DNA of 64,000 nt from Cannabis sativa (Eukaryota > Streptophyta > Magnoliopsida > Rosales > Cannabaceae): assembly GCF_029168945.1 (NCBI RefSeq), contig NC_083604.1, positions 6,874,812 to 6,938,811 on the forward strand, given 5' to 3'. Positions 1-12,987 of this stretch are shown here, in pieces. The notes below the pieces were generated by a model. The model searched no databases. It had not been told where the DNA came from and was given only the letters and a program-made list of their open reading frames with translations. Numbering within the stretch: position 1 is the stretch's first letter; each line of letters starts with the position of its first letter. Both the position numbers and the translations under genes were made by a program.

Positions 1-154
1 AGTACATAAACAACGACATCAAATTAAAACGATAATTGAATGAATACCTAAAACTAAAAACGACGTATCTTGAAAATTTGGCAAAACTACATAGATAAGA
101 TAAAAACGACAATTTTCTGAAGAAATAGATGAACAAAACAAAACAATATGTATA

Positions 155-1450
155 CTAGCAAAAAGCTACGTGCGAGGCATTTTATGCTGATTTTTTTCTA
201 TGTTATTTGAAAGTGATACAATTAAAAATTAAAGAAAAAATATTATTAGTTATTAAGTGAGATTATTATTATTTGTATCTAAATATTATAGTTTATAATG
301 TTGTTAATTAAAAGTGAATACCGAATGCAATATATTATTAGTGTTTAAGAAAGCTTGATGATTTAAATATGTTCTTAAGTTAATCCAAAAATAAATTAAA
401 AATTGATGTTCCAATACTTAAAGAAACATTACTTAAACGGGTGTAAGATAAAAAGAAAATTAAAAATCAATCTCTAAATTGTTGATAATTTAAGATAGCA
501 TTTGTCTAAAAATTGTAGATAAGAAAACTAATGATAATCATTGGTAGATTTCAATTTTCATTTGCTTCGATAGAGACAATAGTGTAATTTTTGTATTTTG
601 TACTTTTTATTATAGCCGGGTCCGCATATATTTGGATTATCCATTTTTTCGTTGATAAATTGAATATGGTAGTGTCGACAAAAAGTGAAAACCATATTTA
701 ACAAAAAGTGATAGTATTCTACAACAAAATACTATTAAATTATTTTAAAATACTATATTTTATTAAAATAAAACTCTATACGATTAAAATTTCATATTTA
801 TCTTTATTCAAAAAAAAAAAATTGATAAAAAAAAGAAAAAAAAATGAAAAGTTTTTATTATTATCTCTACTGTCTTTTGAGATGTGAATAATGGTCTCTT
901 CTTTCTTCCATATTCTTCTTTATTTTTTGTATATTGTGTTTGCAGTATATATGTAAATTATTACGTAACTTTAAAAAACTTTGCTCCTGGAAACTAATTA
1001 ATGCATATGTCGAGCACTTAGAATCATTTGTTAGCTGTAAACTTTGTTGGGTTTTTTTCGCCATTGATGTTTGGTTTTGTGAACTTTGATAAAAGTCACG
1101 CTTCTTTTTATTATTATTATTACTTATATATTTTGTTATTAAGTTGTGAAGAAGAAAAAAGAGAAGTGCGGATTGGAATATTATGTGTGATCCCATATGG
1201 GAATGTCCAAATTGTAATAGGAAAAGGAATATAATAAATAATTAATAAAAACTCAATCGTAGATGTACAACAGCAAAAGCCCAATCGTATTTTTTTTGGA
1301 TTTAATGAGATTTATTTTATTATATATAAATAAAAAGTGACTCATAAATTTCTCATAAACCATTTTATTTTTAATATAAATAAAAAGTCACTCATGAATT
1401 TCTCATAAACCAAGAATTCTGTTATATAGGCACACTTTATATAGAATAGA
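155..1450 (-). mobile_element. Non-autonomous Helitron, about 1.3 kb
   Basis: Read on the - strand, the element begins TCTATTCTATATAAA at 1450 and ends in CTAG at 155-158, with A before the TC and T after the CTAG, as expected for Helitron insertion between A and T. A hairpin-like ACGTGC motif lies just inside the 3' end, its second arm partly decayed. Its first roughly 80 bases closely match the start of a second, + strand element at 22029. It has no RepHel ORF, so it would depend on helicase supplied elsewhere. The interior is AT-rich and shows no convincing gene. The termini are seen directly; the Helitron assignment rests on the known TC...CTRR structure. Confidence 0.72.
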
Positions 1451-2299
1451 TATACTAGTTGTGCAGTACGAGCACCTAACACCCGTCAAAACTTGTGGGT
1501 TATGATTATATCTTTTATTTTTATTAATATATTTAAATAATTTTAAAAGATATATGTATTTAAACAAGCACATAGTGTGGTATAGGTTCGCTTATTGAAG
1601 TTAAGGTCATCAGTTGTCATCTCTAAATATAAGCGCATATAAAATTTATGAAAAAAATTAATATTATATGTATGCTTATATAGTCTTTTACATAATTATA
1701 TATTTACTAATAAATAAATAAGAAATAAAATAAAAAAAAAAAGTAAAATTCATTAAAAACAACATGGCAAAAAAATTGTAAAAAATAGTACAAAAGATTT
1801 ATTTTAAAAAAGCAAATAGAATAAAAAATAAGATTTTTTAAGAAAAAAAAAAGAAATATGAGAGATTAAAAAATCAATCTCATAATTTTTAATTTTTAAT
1901 TCAAGAGATTCAGTTTGATGAGATAATTGTTTATTAGGTTTCGACAATGTTCTAATCTTTTTTTTCAATGGTATTATTCAAACATATCAACATTTCTTTC
2001 ACCTGTGAATTACAAAACAAACTAGAAGAAATTGATATTAGAGCAACATTATTCGAATTTTCATCATCACTCTATCTGACATTGAAACTTTTACTCTTTT
2101 ACAAAGTATTTACACATTCAAATTGAATATGTCCAAAAGTCAAAACCATCACATTTCCTTCATTGAATCCCTTTTTTATTTGTTACATAAGGTTTTGAAA
2201 AAGTATTACCTTTGGAGAATTTTGAAAAATTCTATTTGTCACTTATCTTTTTCATGTATTTCTAAAAGTTTCTAGTTAAAACAACTATCTCATCATCTT
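1451..2299. other. AT-rich intergenic stretch
   Basis: Low-complexity AT-rich DNA with no supported gene. The CTAG at 1455-1458, followed by a GTGC/GCAC arm pair, could be another Helitron end, but its spacing is poor. Confidence 0.4.
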
Positions 2300-2955
2300 C
2301 TTCATATCTCTGAACTTTTTTTTTTCATTAACATTAAAAGCAATACTTTTACCTTTATCAATTGTAGGCTTGGATTCGTTATTTTGCTTAATTTTTTGAT
2401 TTAGTTCAAAAGTACGCAAGGACCCCATCAACTCACCCCCTTTCTTCTTGCTAAATTTTTTGCTTCTTTCATAGCCAATAGCTTAGCGTCGAATCAATTA
2501 GGAAGAACTTTGACAAATTTTTTGACTATCACTTATTCATCAAGTTTTTCTCCCAAGGTAAAAAATTCATTAGTAATATCAGATAATCTTTCATAAAATT
2601 TAGACAAAAATTTATTATCAGACATTCTAAGATCAACAAACCTAGTTTGAACCATTATAAATCTAGATCGCTTAACACCAATTGTTTCTTCAAATTGGGT
2701 TTGAAGAATTTTCTAAGCATCTTTAACAGTTCATAAGAAGATATAAGCTTAATAAAACCTTCACCAACTCCATTAAATATAACATATAAAGCATTACTAT
2801 TGTAAGCATATAACTTATCATCTTCAGTAGACCATTAAAGTCCAGGTTTTAACTTAGAATTATCTTCGAAATCTACCACAACAGGATGAGACCATCTTGA
2901 AAGAATTATTCTCTATGCTTTCCCATCTTGAGACTTGATAAATGCCCTTATTTTA
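2300..2955 (-). pseudogene. Decayed Ty1/copia gag fragment
   Basis: Translation of the - strand gives broken stretches of a copia-type gag (UBN2-like). One runs through FEETIGVKRSRF, then a run containing RMSDNKFLSKFYERLSDITN, then a lysine-rich part resembling the LRSLP...AIEEAK region of copia gag. Several stops interrupt it. It continues beyond the inserted solo LTRs: a degenerate copia primer-binding site follows at about 6781-6796, with about 140 bp of gag-proximal sequence at 6638-6780. The family is recognised from protein pattern; boundaries are approximate. Confidence 0.6.
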
Positions 2956-5900
2956 TGTTGGAAATATTTTACCAGAATCTAGATTTACTACCATGTATGT
3001 TTCATTAACATCCTAATATGAATTCTAAAACAATGAAATAAACACATATAAAGTTTAGGAAACCTTACATTGGGTGCAGCGGAATATAATGACTCCTTCC
3101 GTTCAGATCTCTAGCCCTTGATTCCTTTCTGTAGTAGAGCATAATCAAGATCTGAACCTGGATCTCTTTCTCTCCTTGCTTTGATGCTGATTCTCCTTCT
3201 TGTTGTTTGGATTCTTCACAGTCTTACACACTATGATTGAGATACCACTTGATGTGTGTGGGCACTACTCTATCACTCAAGGTTCGAAATTCAAGAGAAT
3301 AAGAAGAAGAGAATAGGGGCGACTATGGCTTTTCTCTGAAAGGAACAATATGCAAGTCATAGTTTCCTGAAGCCAACACTTTCTATTTATAGAATGCCAT
3401 CTAGGTTTAGGTTAGAATTGTATGGCATTAAAATAATGAAAAATATAAATGGTAAACCCTTTGCATAGTGGCCGGCCAAATAAGGGAAATGAGCCTCACT
3501 TTGCAACTTTCCCATTTTGTTATTTTTCAATCCCATTTTCTCAAAAATGTCAATTTTCTAATTTAACCATTTAAATGCCAATTCTAATTATTAAATAACT
3601 AAAAATTAATTATTAAATAATATTGTCATTTAATATATTTATTAATTTAGACACATAAAGTCTCTTAATTAATAAATAAACCTAGAATCTCTTTTCTTTA
3701 CAATTTCGCCCTTGCTTAGTGAAAATTCATAAAGTAGACATAGTCTAACTTTAGAATTATAATTGATTAATTAAAATCAATTAACTGAGTCTTACAAGCA
3801 GTATGGTCTCAACTAGTATGGGGACCATGGACCTATATAACCGAGCTTCCAATAAGTCGAACCGAATTTACCAAGTAAATTCCCTAACTTATTGTTGGAA
3901 ATTATTTTACCAGGATCTTAGATCTACTCACAAGTATGTTGATTAACACCCTAAATACGAACTTTCTAAAACGATAAAATAAACACATATAAAGTTTAGG
4001 AAACCTTACATTGGGTGTAGCGGAATATAATGACTCCTTCCGTTCAGATATCTAGCCCTTGATTCCTTTCTGTAGCAGAGCATTATCAATATCTGAACCT
4101 GGATCTCTTTCTCTGATTCTTTAGTGCTGAAACTCCTTCTTGCTGAAAGTCTTTCTTCATGATCTTCCTCACTATGGTTGAGGTATCACTTGCTGTGTGT
4201 GGGCACTACTCTCACACTAAGGATTTCGAAATTCAAGGAAGAAGAGAGAGAGAGTGGGTTCGGCCAAAGATAGGGAGAGAGAAGGCTTAGTTTTTTCTGA
4301 ATGAAAAGTCAGAAGGAAAAGTGTAATTTTCCTGAAGCCTTCACTATCTATTTATAGCATTCCACTAGGGTTAGGTTTGAAGTATTTGGCATTAAAATAA
4401 TGAAAATATCAGTTTAAATTCCCTACAAAAGTGGCCGGCCCTATACAAGTGGATTTGGGCCTCACTTTTTGCAATTTTGCAGTTTTATCTTTTCTGCATC
4501 TGATTTTCTCAAAAACGCCAATTTTCAAATTCAACCATTTAAATGCTAATTCTAACTATTTAATAACTATAAATAATTATTAAATAATATTGTCATTTAT
4601 CATATTTATTAATTGAACCATACAAAGTATCACAATTAACAAATATGCCCCTAAAAACTCTTTCTTTACAATTTCGCCCTTGCTTAGTGAAAAATTCACA
4701 AATAGACATAGTCTAATTTGAGAATTATAATTGATTAATCAAAACCAATTATATGAGTCTTACAAGCAATATTATCTCAACTAGTGCGGGGACCATGGGT
4801 CTATATAACCGAGCTTCCAATAAGCAGATCAAGAATTTATTACTAAAATTCACTAACTTATTAATTCTTCGTTGAATCCACGCATAGAACTTAGAATTGC
4901 ACTCTCAGTATATAGAATGCTCTATATGTTCTACCATATAGACACATCATTAGTTATCCATTATTATAATCCTAATTTGATCAATGATCCTCTATATGAA
5001 TGATCTACACTGTAAAGGGATTAAATTACCGTTACACCCTACAATGTATTTAATCCTTAAAACACTTAACCCCGTATAAATAATATTTCAGCTTATGTGA
5101 AATGAGATCTCCACCATTTATTTTCGTTTGGTCAAGCTCGAAGGAGATCATCCTTTACTTACTATTCGCCAGATAGAAGCTATAGATTCCATGTTTATGA
5201 TAGCGCTCCTACTCAATTGCACTACCGTGTTCCCAAAATGTACATATCACCCTGACCTAAAAGTAGGCTTAACTAACAAATCAAAGAACACGAATAGCCT
5301 CTTGAGATTGAGCCTAATCATAACAGGATTAAGATCATTTGATCTAAGATCAACTAGGCGATATTGACTTGAATAGATATTACGGTAAGTTTAATAAATC
5401 TAAGTCAAAGTTCAATATCGGTCTCTTCCGATGCATACTCCATGCATCCAACCTGAATTTTACTTTAACCAATGCTCTGGAAAGAACATAGCATTTCTCC
5501 AAATGCAAGTAAACTCTGTTATAGATTATCATATCAGTAAAACCCTGTGTCTGATAAATCTAGGAAACTTTATTCACATAGTCATGTTTACTTTCCAATG
5601 TGTTGACAACACAATAAACAGGATCAAGTATGTGAAAAAGGGTTTCAGATGAGTTCATACATTATGTACATATAATCATGAAATGAATCATGTGAACCAT
5701 GCAACATTAAATGATATTTCTGATCTATATTAATAAGTAAATCTGATTATATTGAAATGAGTTTTATTTAGGGCATAAAACCCAACACTTATTAATTCCT
5801 CATTGAATCCACACTTAGAACTTAGAATTGCACTCTCAGTTATATAGAACGCTCTATATGTTCCACGATATAGATACGCTATAAATTATCCATTGTTATA

Positions 5901-6637
5901 ATCTTAAATTGATCAATGACCCTCTAATAGATGATCTACATTGAATAGGAACTAAATTACCGTTACACCTTCAATGTATTTTATCCTTAAAACACTTAGC
6001 TCCGTATAAATGATATTTCAGCGAAGTGAAATGAGATCTCCACCATTTATCTCTGTTTAGCCAAGCTCGAATGATATCATCGTTCCACTTCTAAATTCTT
6101 ATAGAAGTTATAGACTTCATATTTATGTTAGCGCTCCCACTCAATTATACTATCATGTTTTTAAAATGTACGTATCACCTAACCATATCAGGATTAAGAT
6201 CATTTGATCTAGGATCAACAGGTGATATTGAATTGAATAGATATTGCGGTAAATTTTAATATATCTAATCAAAGTTCAATATCGGTCCCTTCCGATGTAT
6301 ACTCCATACATCCGATGCTAGTAAACTTTACCAATGCCCTGGAAAGGACATAACACTTATCCAAGGTGTAAGAATACCTATCGTTGATCAGTGAACTGAC
6401 AAATCAGGGAATAAACTTTCGAACATATAATTAAGATTATATTCCACTGTGCTGATAACACTATAATCATTAACAAATTCATATGTTCTGGACTTAAATA
6501 GAATTCATACATTATATGTATATGATCATGAAATAAATCATGTGAGCCATGCAACATAAAATGTTATTTCTGATTTTTATTAATAAGTAAATCTGATTAT
6601 ATTGAAATGAGTTTTATTTAGGGCACAAAACCCAACA
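2956..6637. mobile_element. Solo LTR copy A, split by copy B
   Basis: The outer solo LTR starts TGTTGG at 2956 and ends CCCAACA at 6637. Its two halves, 2956-3892 and 5793-6637, add up to about 1.78 kb. Flanking pentamers are TTTTA before and TTCTA after, a near-perfect target duplication suggesting age. No internal retrotransposon sequence lies between the halves except the later copy B. The family matches copy B and the copy at 31032-32943. It inserted into the decayed copia gag region. The orientation of the parent element is unknown. Confidence 0.75.
3893..5787. mobile_element. Solo LTR copy B nested in copy A
   Basis: This LTR runs TGTTGG...CCCAACA, 1895 bp, and is flanked by perfect direct repeats CTTAT at 3888-3892 and 5788-5792. 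It belongs to the same family as its host LTR and as the copy at 31032. Small ORFs inside it (for example about 5128-5652) are chance frames in LTR sequence and match no protein I know. A solo LTR forms when the two LTRs of a full element recombine and the interior is lost. Confidence 0.88.
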
Positions 6638-6780
6638 TTCTAACCTTCCAATAAGGTTATTTATAATCATTAAGGAATGGTGGACAAACTACAAAGAATA
6701 GAACTTTCTTCTATAAAGGAAAATATATTGCAAAAATACAAGAAAATGTTAAAAGGATTACATTAAGAGTTTAATGTCCC

Positions 6781-6796
6781 GCTCTAATACTAATTG
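6781..6796 (-). other. Degenerate copia primer-binding site
   Basis: The - strand reads TTAGTATTAGAGC, two changes from the TTGGTATCAGAGC copia site complementary to initiator methionine tRNA. It lies upstream (in - orientation) of the gag remnant, so the old copia 5' LTR should lie just above about 6797. I could not define that LTR's outer end. Confidence 0.5.
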
Positions 6797-7560
6797 AAAA
6801 ACTATATTTTGCAAATGCCAATAATTTTACTAAATTTCAGCAAAAAAAAAAACACAATTGAAATAGTCTGCAGCAATAGATTGCAATCCTGTCATTGCAG
6901 AACACAAATTTGCAGAATCAAACCAGAACTAGAAATAAATAAATGAAGAATTTAAAAAACTTGACACAAGAGAATTATACGTGGTATCAGTATTCTTTTA
7001 AACAGTCCTAATCTACGGGGGCACACCCAGATAATGAAATCAATTAGTATAGTATCAAATATTACAAAAGCAATCAACTTAAATAAATTTAGACTTTTTC
7101 TAGTGATTTGCCGCAACCCTTTGTTAACTACCTTGCTAATTGATCTCTGAAACACACCAAGTAATGAACTTCTTTCAGCTATTAATGTGTGCTTACTTTC
7201 TTTCGAAGTAAGACTTAAACAAATCCTATAGTCAATTAAATGATAACTTTTTATTTTAGTTTAGTTGTTAATAGTTGCTTAAACCGAAGTCCCATTAAGA
7301 GAATGGCTTATATTTTATTAGAACTTCCTATTTGTTTTCAATAAGAGTGTTGTTCTTACTCATTTTATATCTATGTTGCTAGATAATTTGTATATCATAT
7401 ATATTTAATTAAATAGATAATACTATTTTAAAAATAATTAAATGGTTAATATAAAATATAAAAAAGAAAAAATTAAATAGTAAATTGGAAAGAAATTATT
7501 GTGAAATTTGCATTGTATAAAAATACGACAATAAAATTACAATACGACATGACATTCCCA
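6797..7560. other. Intergenic, possible old copia LTR then SDA1 upstream region
   Basis: AT-rich sequence without a supported gene. The lower part probably contains the decayed LTR of the copia element whose gag lies at 2300-2955. Near 7574-7583 the string TAAACCCTTA resembles the telo-box (AAACCCTAA) common in promoters of ribosome-biogenesis genes, which suits SDA1 just downstream. Confidence 0.4.
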
Positions 7561-7870
7561 AACAAGTAAAGCCTAAACCCTTACGAAAGTATCAACACAA
7601 CTCACTGTAAGCCGCTATTTTCCACCATTCTCTGTCTCTCGCCTTAGTCTCCGGCGAAACCCAGCATTTTCCGGCCAGTGGCCTCATTCAACTCACTCAC
7701 TTCAAACAATCGTTTATTATTATAACTGCAACTCATTCCTTCTTCCTTCTCTCTCTCCTTAGCTTTCTGAAGGTTAGCGCCAAACTCACAAAATCACATT
7801 TTATTCATCGGAGAATTTTCATTGAGAGTTTTTGTGAAGGTTCATAATCAAAGTTGAAAATCAGATTTCG

Positions 7871-8210
7871 GTAAGTCAGTGCCTGTTTCTTTTTTATATT
7901 GAAATAATATTAGTTTCTTTCTTTCTTCATTAGATTTTAGAATGTCAGAAAGTTCTATGTAGATCAATTTTGGCTTCAGTTCTTCCTTCATGGATATTAT
8001 AATGCTCTCTTATTGTTGAAGGGATTGTCAAAGAATTAATTTTGAGTCCACTTAATTTGTGTGGATACGAATTTTCTTAGGATTTTGATTATATTTGTTT
8101 ACAGTTACGGGGAAAGAGTTCAATGTTTATATTTTAGGAGAAAATCGTTGTCTTTACTTTGGGTTTTAAATATGTATTTGATTGACCTAGTTTAACCTTG
8201 AATTCACCAG
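7871..8210 (+). other. SDA1 5'-UTR intron
   Basis: A donor, CG|GTAAGT, at 7871 and an acceptor, CACCAG, ending at 8210 bracket a T-rich intron that ends eight bases before the SDA1 ATG. This explains why the ORF seems to open upstream of the ATG. Confidence 0.65.
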
Positions 8211-8218
8211 CAGTAACT

Positions 8219-11200
8219 ATGGCTTCTCAAGCTACTGGGTTCTCGGCGGAATCCATAGTGGCGTCGGGTAGAGGCTCGGAGAAGCTGAGCTTACCATTGC
8301 TACAATCAAAGATGAAGTGTGACCCAGAAGGGTATGAATCGGAACTGGCGACTGTGTACAGCCAGTTCAAGTCGTTCTTGGAGATGTTTAAGCAGCAAGC
8401 AGCTTTCAAGTTCACATCCATCAGTGGCGTTGGTAATGACCCAACTGTGGCTAAGGATCTGGGCGATTGGGCCATGTTCTTAGCTCACGTTACACCTTTT
8501 TACCGTAAAAAACTCGCAGAATTCCCAAATCAGCTTGCTGAGTTGCTCCGTTCCTCTGCGCGAACCCTCCCTTCAGGCCTTCGGTGCCACCTTGTTCAGG
8601 CTCTCATTCTTCTGATCAATAGGAAGGTAAATATGATGCTAATTTAGTCAATTTTGTGCTTGTTAACAGTGATTTCTTTTTGTTGCTTAGATTCTTAAAA
8701 TGTTTGGATATAATTTGATTGTAGGTGAATAGTTTCTTATTTGAGTTTGATGTGTGTTTTTGTTCTTAGATACTTGATACTGGAGAAAATCTTGCTTTGT
8801 TCATGGAGCTACAGACTCTAGGAGATAGGAATTTAAAAAAATTGGCATTCTCTCATGTAGTTCAATGCATTAGGCGAATGAATCAGAAACACAAGAATGA
8901 AGCTAAAAATCGAGGGCTTCAAAATATTATATTTCCCATGCTACAGGTTTTTTCCTTTTCTTCTGATTTAGCAATTTCTTTTCATCATTATTGGTTGTAA
9001 CCTCCTATGTTTTTGAAGATTTTGGTTTGATTAATGCTTGAATATGGATATGTCCACAGCAAGAGGATGAAGCCAAAGCGAAAAGAGCCTTTATCACACT
9101 ATGTGAGCTTCACAGGAGGAAGGTGTGGTTTGATGATAGAACAGCCAATGCCATTTGTACTGCATGTTTCCATTCCTCGTCTAGGTACCTTTACTATAGG
9201 TGATTTACTATATAATTCTTATATTGGGATTGTAATTTCAATTTTATGCCTCAGGATCATGATTGCCTCTTTATCTGTTCTATTGGATTATGAAAAGATT
9301 GAAGACGGGGATGATAGTGATGCCTCAAGTGATGAAGATGAGAAGACTCCTCAAGCAGTACATGCTGTTATTAGTAGACAGAGTGTTTACAAGGTCTTAC
9401 ACTATATATAATCAGAATTGTTCAGGATAAAATAATTTCAGTCACATAAATATACCAAGTATTATAACTTTTATGCATATGTGAATTCAATAGGGAACTT
9501 CATTTTTCTATTTTTCTTTTGTTTGTTTATTCTTTCATTCTCTCTCTCTTCTCTCTCTCTCTCTCTCTCTTTGATGAAATGGAAAATATATTTTATCTAT
9601 TGATTATTAGCTTGTTCAGCATAATCTATGCCCCTGTGTTGGGGCAATGAGTTGTTTGGTGGATGCGAAATTCCTATGAAGAATTTGTGCCATTTGCCTA
9701 AGCTTTATTAATTGATGTCTTCTTTTATTATAGGCACACCATGCGGGTACCTCTTCTAGCAAGAGGAAAAAGCAAGCCAAATTGCAACGTGCGATGCGCA
9801 GCATGAAAAAGCAACAACGCATTTCATCAGATAAGACCGCTCCAAATTATTATTCACCACTTAGCCATTTGAAAGATCCACAGGTTTGTTCAATAGCTAT
9901 TTTGCTCAAATATTTTAGTTACGATTACATATGATACTGTCAATCCCACTTCAGCCAGTTCTAGATTTCTTTCATTGGTGTAGTTGGTGAGTTAATAATT
10001 GTGTTCTCCAAACAGGGATTTGCTGAGAAGCTGTTTTCCCGCCTTCAGACATGCAATGAACGATTTGAGGTGAGTATTCCAGTTTTAGGATTGCTCTTGG
10101 AGGTTTTTGTATTGGATGTTAATGAATAATGTTGGGGATTCTGTAACTTTTACTTGAATTGAACTATTGATCTTATTTATTGCTGTTTTACTTATCATTT
10201 CTCTTCATCAAGTTAGCATTTGTTGCTTATAAACTATTGCTGATTTTTCAACTGCATATCTGTCTCCTTTTGATCCTTACCCTGTATATGTTCAGGTTAG
10301 GATGATGATGTTGAAAGTTATTGCTCGGACAGTTGGGCTTCATCGCCTAATCTTATTGAACTTTTATCCGTATCTACAGAAATATGTTCAGGTAGTTTAT
10401 TTAGCAGCTGCAATTGAATTTTTTATCTTCTTGATGGTTGATTATGATTATATGATTGACTGATGGCTTTATTGGTGCACACAGCCTCATCAACGTGATA
10501 TTACAGATTTGCTTGCTGCTGGAGTTCAGGCCTGCCATGATATGGTACAGCCTGTTTTTCTCATTGAACTTGATTAATATATGTCTGCTAAGATTCTGGC
10601 CTTTTCTACCACAGTTATTTTATCTCTACTGGTAACTTAAAAGAGTCTCCATTGTGTGCAGGTGCCTCCTGATGCCGTTGAGCCATTGTTCAAGCAAGTA
10701 GTAAATCAATTTGTACATGATCGTTCGCGTCCTGAGGTGTGGCTTATAACTTTAGTTTGATTATTTTCTTAAAAAATTTTCCCATGTTTTTGATCCCTCT
10801 TATTTCTCCAGGCCATTGCTGTTGGACTCAATGTAATAAGGGAAATATGTCTTCGAATCCCTTTGGTAAGTACATCTATCTATATTATACATTTGTATCT
10901 GGTTCCTGAGATTTTGGAATTTTCAAGAGTTGTTTTTGACGTATATTTTTTTTTATTTACTTTTACCATCTCTACTTTTCATATTTAAATATATTTGGTC
11001 ATAAACATTTTTGTTCTTCAATCTTAGTTAATGTCTGAAGAGTTGCTGCAAGATCTTGCATTGTACAAGAAATCTCATGAGAAGGCAGTTTCTATAGCAG
11101 CACGATCGCTTATTGGTCTATTTAGAGAGGTCTCTCTCTTCCCCCTCTCATACCTATATTTTATATTCTATCAAATAATATTTAGAGACTAAAATTCGTT

Positions 11201-12987
11201 GATAGTTGCTAATTTTTTTTTTTTTGATATGCAGATTTGCCCTTCACTTCTGGTTAAGAAGGACCGTGGGCGAACTACTGACTCAAAGGCAAAGCCAAAA
11301 GCATATGGAGAAGTCAATGTGCTCAGTAATGTTTCTGGTGTTGAATTATTGGATGATGATGATGAAGATAATAGTGATGGGGAGGATGGTCTTGCATCCA
11401 TTGGCTCTGATGATGACAGTGACGAGGAGATGGCTGCATCTGGTGATGATGATGAAGACAACAAGGAATCTACTTATGGCACTGACAGTGAAGATGGTAG
11501 CGATTGTCTAAGTGACAGTGATGGTGATGTTAGCATTGATGATGATGATGAGGAGGACGAAGACGAAGAAATGGAACAAGTTGATGATGATGATCAACAC
11601 GGTGGAAATAGACAGGAGTCTAAAGGAAAAAAGAGAAAACTGGAACAAGATGATAATGATGATGATTATAGTGCCGAACATGGTGGAAGTGGGCATAAAG
11701 ATTCTAAAGGAAAAAAGAGAAAACTGACTGATTTTGATAGACAACTAGTTGCTGCTGATACAAGTCTTCGGACATTGAAGAGATTGGCAGTAGCAACAAC
11801 AGCAAATACATCACCTGAACTAGAGGATGGTATTCTTTCTAATGAGGACTTCAAAAGAATCAAGCAATTAAAGGTAAGTTATTTTATTTAGACCCTTTTT
11901 TAATATTTTTTCTTCTGCGGCTATGTTCATGCGAGAAGTAATGTGCATAACTTTGCTCCAGTGATGGGGTAAACGTGAAAACTATAGTGCTTTTTCCTTT
12001 TATTTTATTTTATACCATTTGGTCCAGTGTAGCTCTCTTCCAGGATGTCACTAAATTAAAAATGATTGTTAATGCTGAATTTGTTAGGCGAAGAAGGATG
12101 CAAAAGATACTTTGGCTAAGTATGGTTTGTTAAGAAAAGGCGCAGATGCTAAAACACAACAAATCAATATTCCCGATTCCGAGCAACTAACTATTAAGCG
12201 AGTGGATCCAGCCAACCTTGAAGTAAGTTCTGCACCTTTTACAAAGCATTTCAACTTTCAGCCTGTCCATGTGGCTTTCAGTAGTTTGTCCAAATCAAAT
12301 AATATAAATACAATACATACCTTAAGATCTTGGCTTTCTGTTAATTTGACATCATTAGTAATACCAGAAAGTTTACAAAGCAAAGAAATGTTCTTTTGGT
12401 ATCAGTAGTAAATATCATATACTGAACCAAGTGGCTGTGTATCTGATAGGCTCACGTCCGGAAAAAGCTAAGCAAAGAAGAGAGATTGGCAATGGTTAAG
12501 ATGGGAAGAGAAGATAGAGGAAAGTACCAGTCCCGCACTGCAGTTAAACAAAAGAAGGTACACACATTTTTTTTATATAATTTTCATTCGTAGACCTTTG
12601 TTGCAAGCTTGTTTATAAAGCCTCTTAGGTTGTTAGCTACGAAATTAATATAAACTTTGAAAAGGGCGCTCCTTTTGCTTTTTAGACTTAAGGGTCCCAT
12701 GATTTGTGTAGAAGAGCTCCACTCATCATGGGAAAGTAAACAGTAAAATTTTGCCTTAAAGTCAGTGATGCTGCCATGCCACCAGTTTGTGTTTTATTAT
12801 AATTATGTTTTTTCTTGTTTTGGTGATATTTTTACAGACCGGAGGTTTGAGCAATCGGCAGAAAGAACATAAGAAGGCTATGCCTCTTGCTGCAAAGAGA
12901 GATAGGATTGTAAAAACCAGAGCTGTGAAAAGGATAAAAGAGCAGCGTGCTGGAAAACAGTTCAGAGGAAAGAAAGCATGGAAATAG
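8219..12987 (+). CDS. SDA1: SDA1 homolog, 60S ribosome biogenesis factor
   Basis: Fifteen coding exons, all with GT-AG borders: 8219-8626, 8770-8946, 9060-9184, 9255-9393, 9734-9883, 10016-10069, 10296-10391, 10485-10544, 10662-10736, 10812-10865, 11028-11129, 11235-11873, 12088-12222, 12450-12557 and 12838-12987. They join in frame to 823 codons, close to plant SDA1 proteins (about 800). The N-terminal half is the helical SDA1 region, including LPSGLRCHLVQAL and the QEDEAKAKRAF segment. Residues roughly 518-640 are extremely acidic (Asp/Glu/Ser runs). Two basic SKGKKRKL boxes at about 609 and 637 look like nuclear localisation signals. The C-terminal end, rich in Lys/Arg, carries the conserved GGLSNRQKEHKKAMPLAAKR motif. 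Yeast Sda1 acts in the nucleus in pre-60S maturation and export; that role is inferred here. The start is the ATG right after the UTR intron. The gene runs tail to tail with the ORP gene. Confidence 0.95.
9540..9571. repeat. (TC)n microsatellite in SDA1 intron 4
   Basis: An almost pure CT dinucleotide run of about 30 bases inside the intron between exons 4 and 5. Confidence 0.9.

Noticed and set aside
1455..1480. A further Helitron 3' end next to the first element
   Set aside because: The GTGC/GCAC arms are only 4 bp and sit 2 bases from CTAG, unlike the other termini.
5128..5652. Two small + strand frames of 73-79 codons
   Set aside because: They lie in solo LTR copy B, start at weak codons and match nothing.
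2956..5787. LTR copies A and B as the two LTRs of one element
   Set aside because: Copy B has its own perfect CTTAT duplication and splits copy A, whose second half continues after it.
10392..10484. C/D-box snoRNA in an SDA1 intron (TGATGG...CTGA)
   Set aside because: The boxes are imperfect, and I found no terminal stem or clear guide element.
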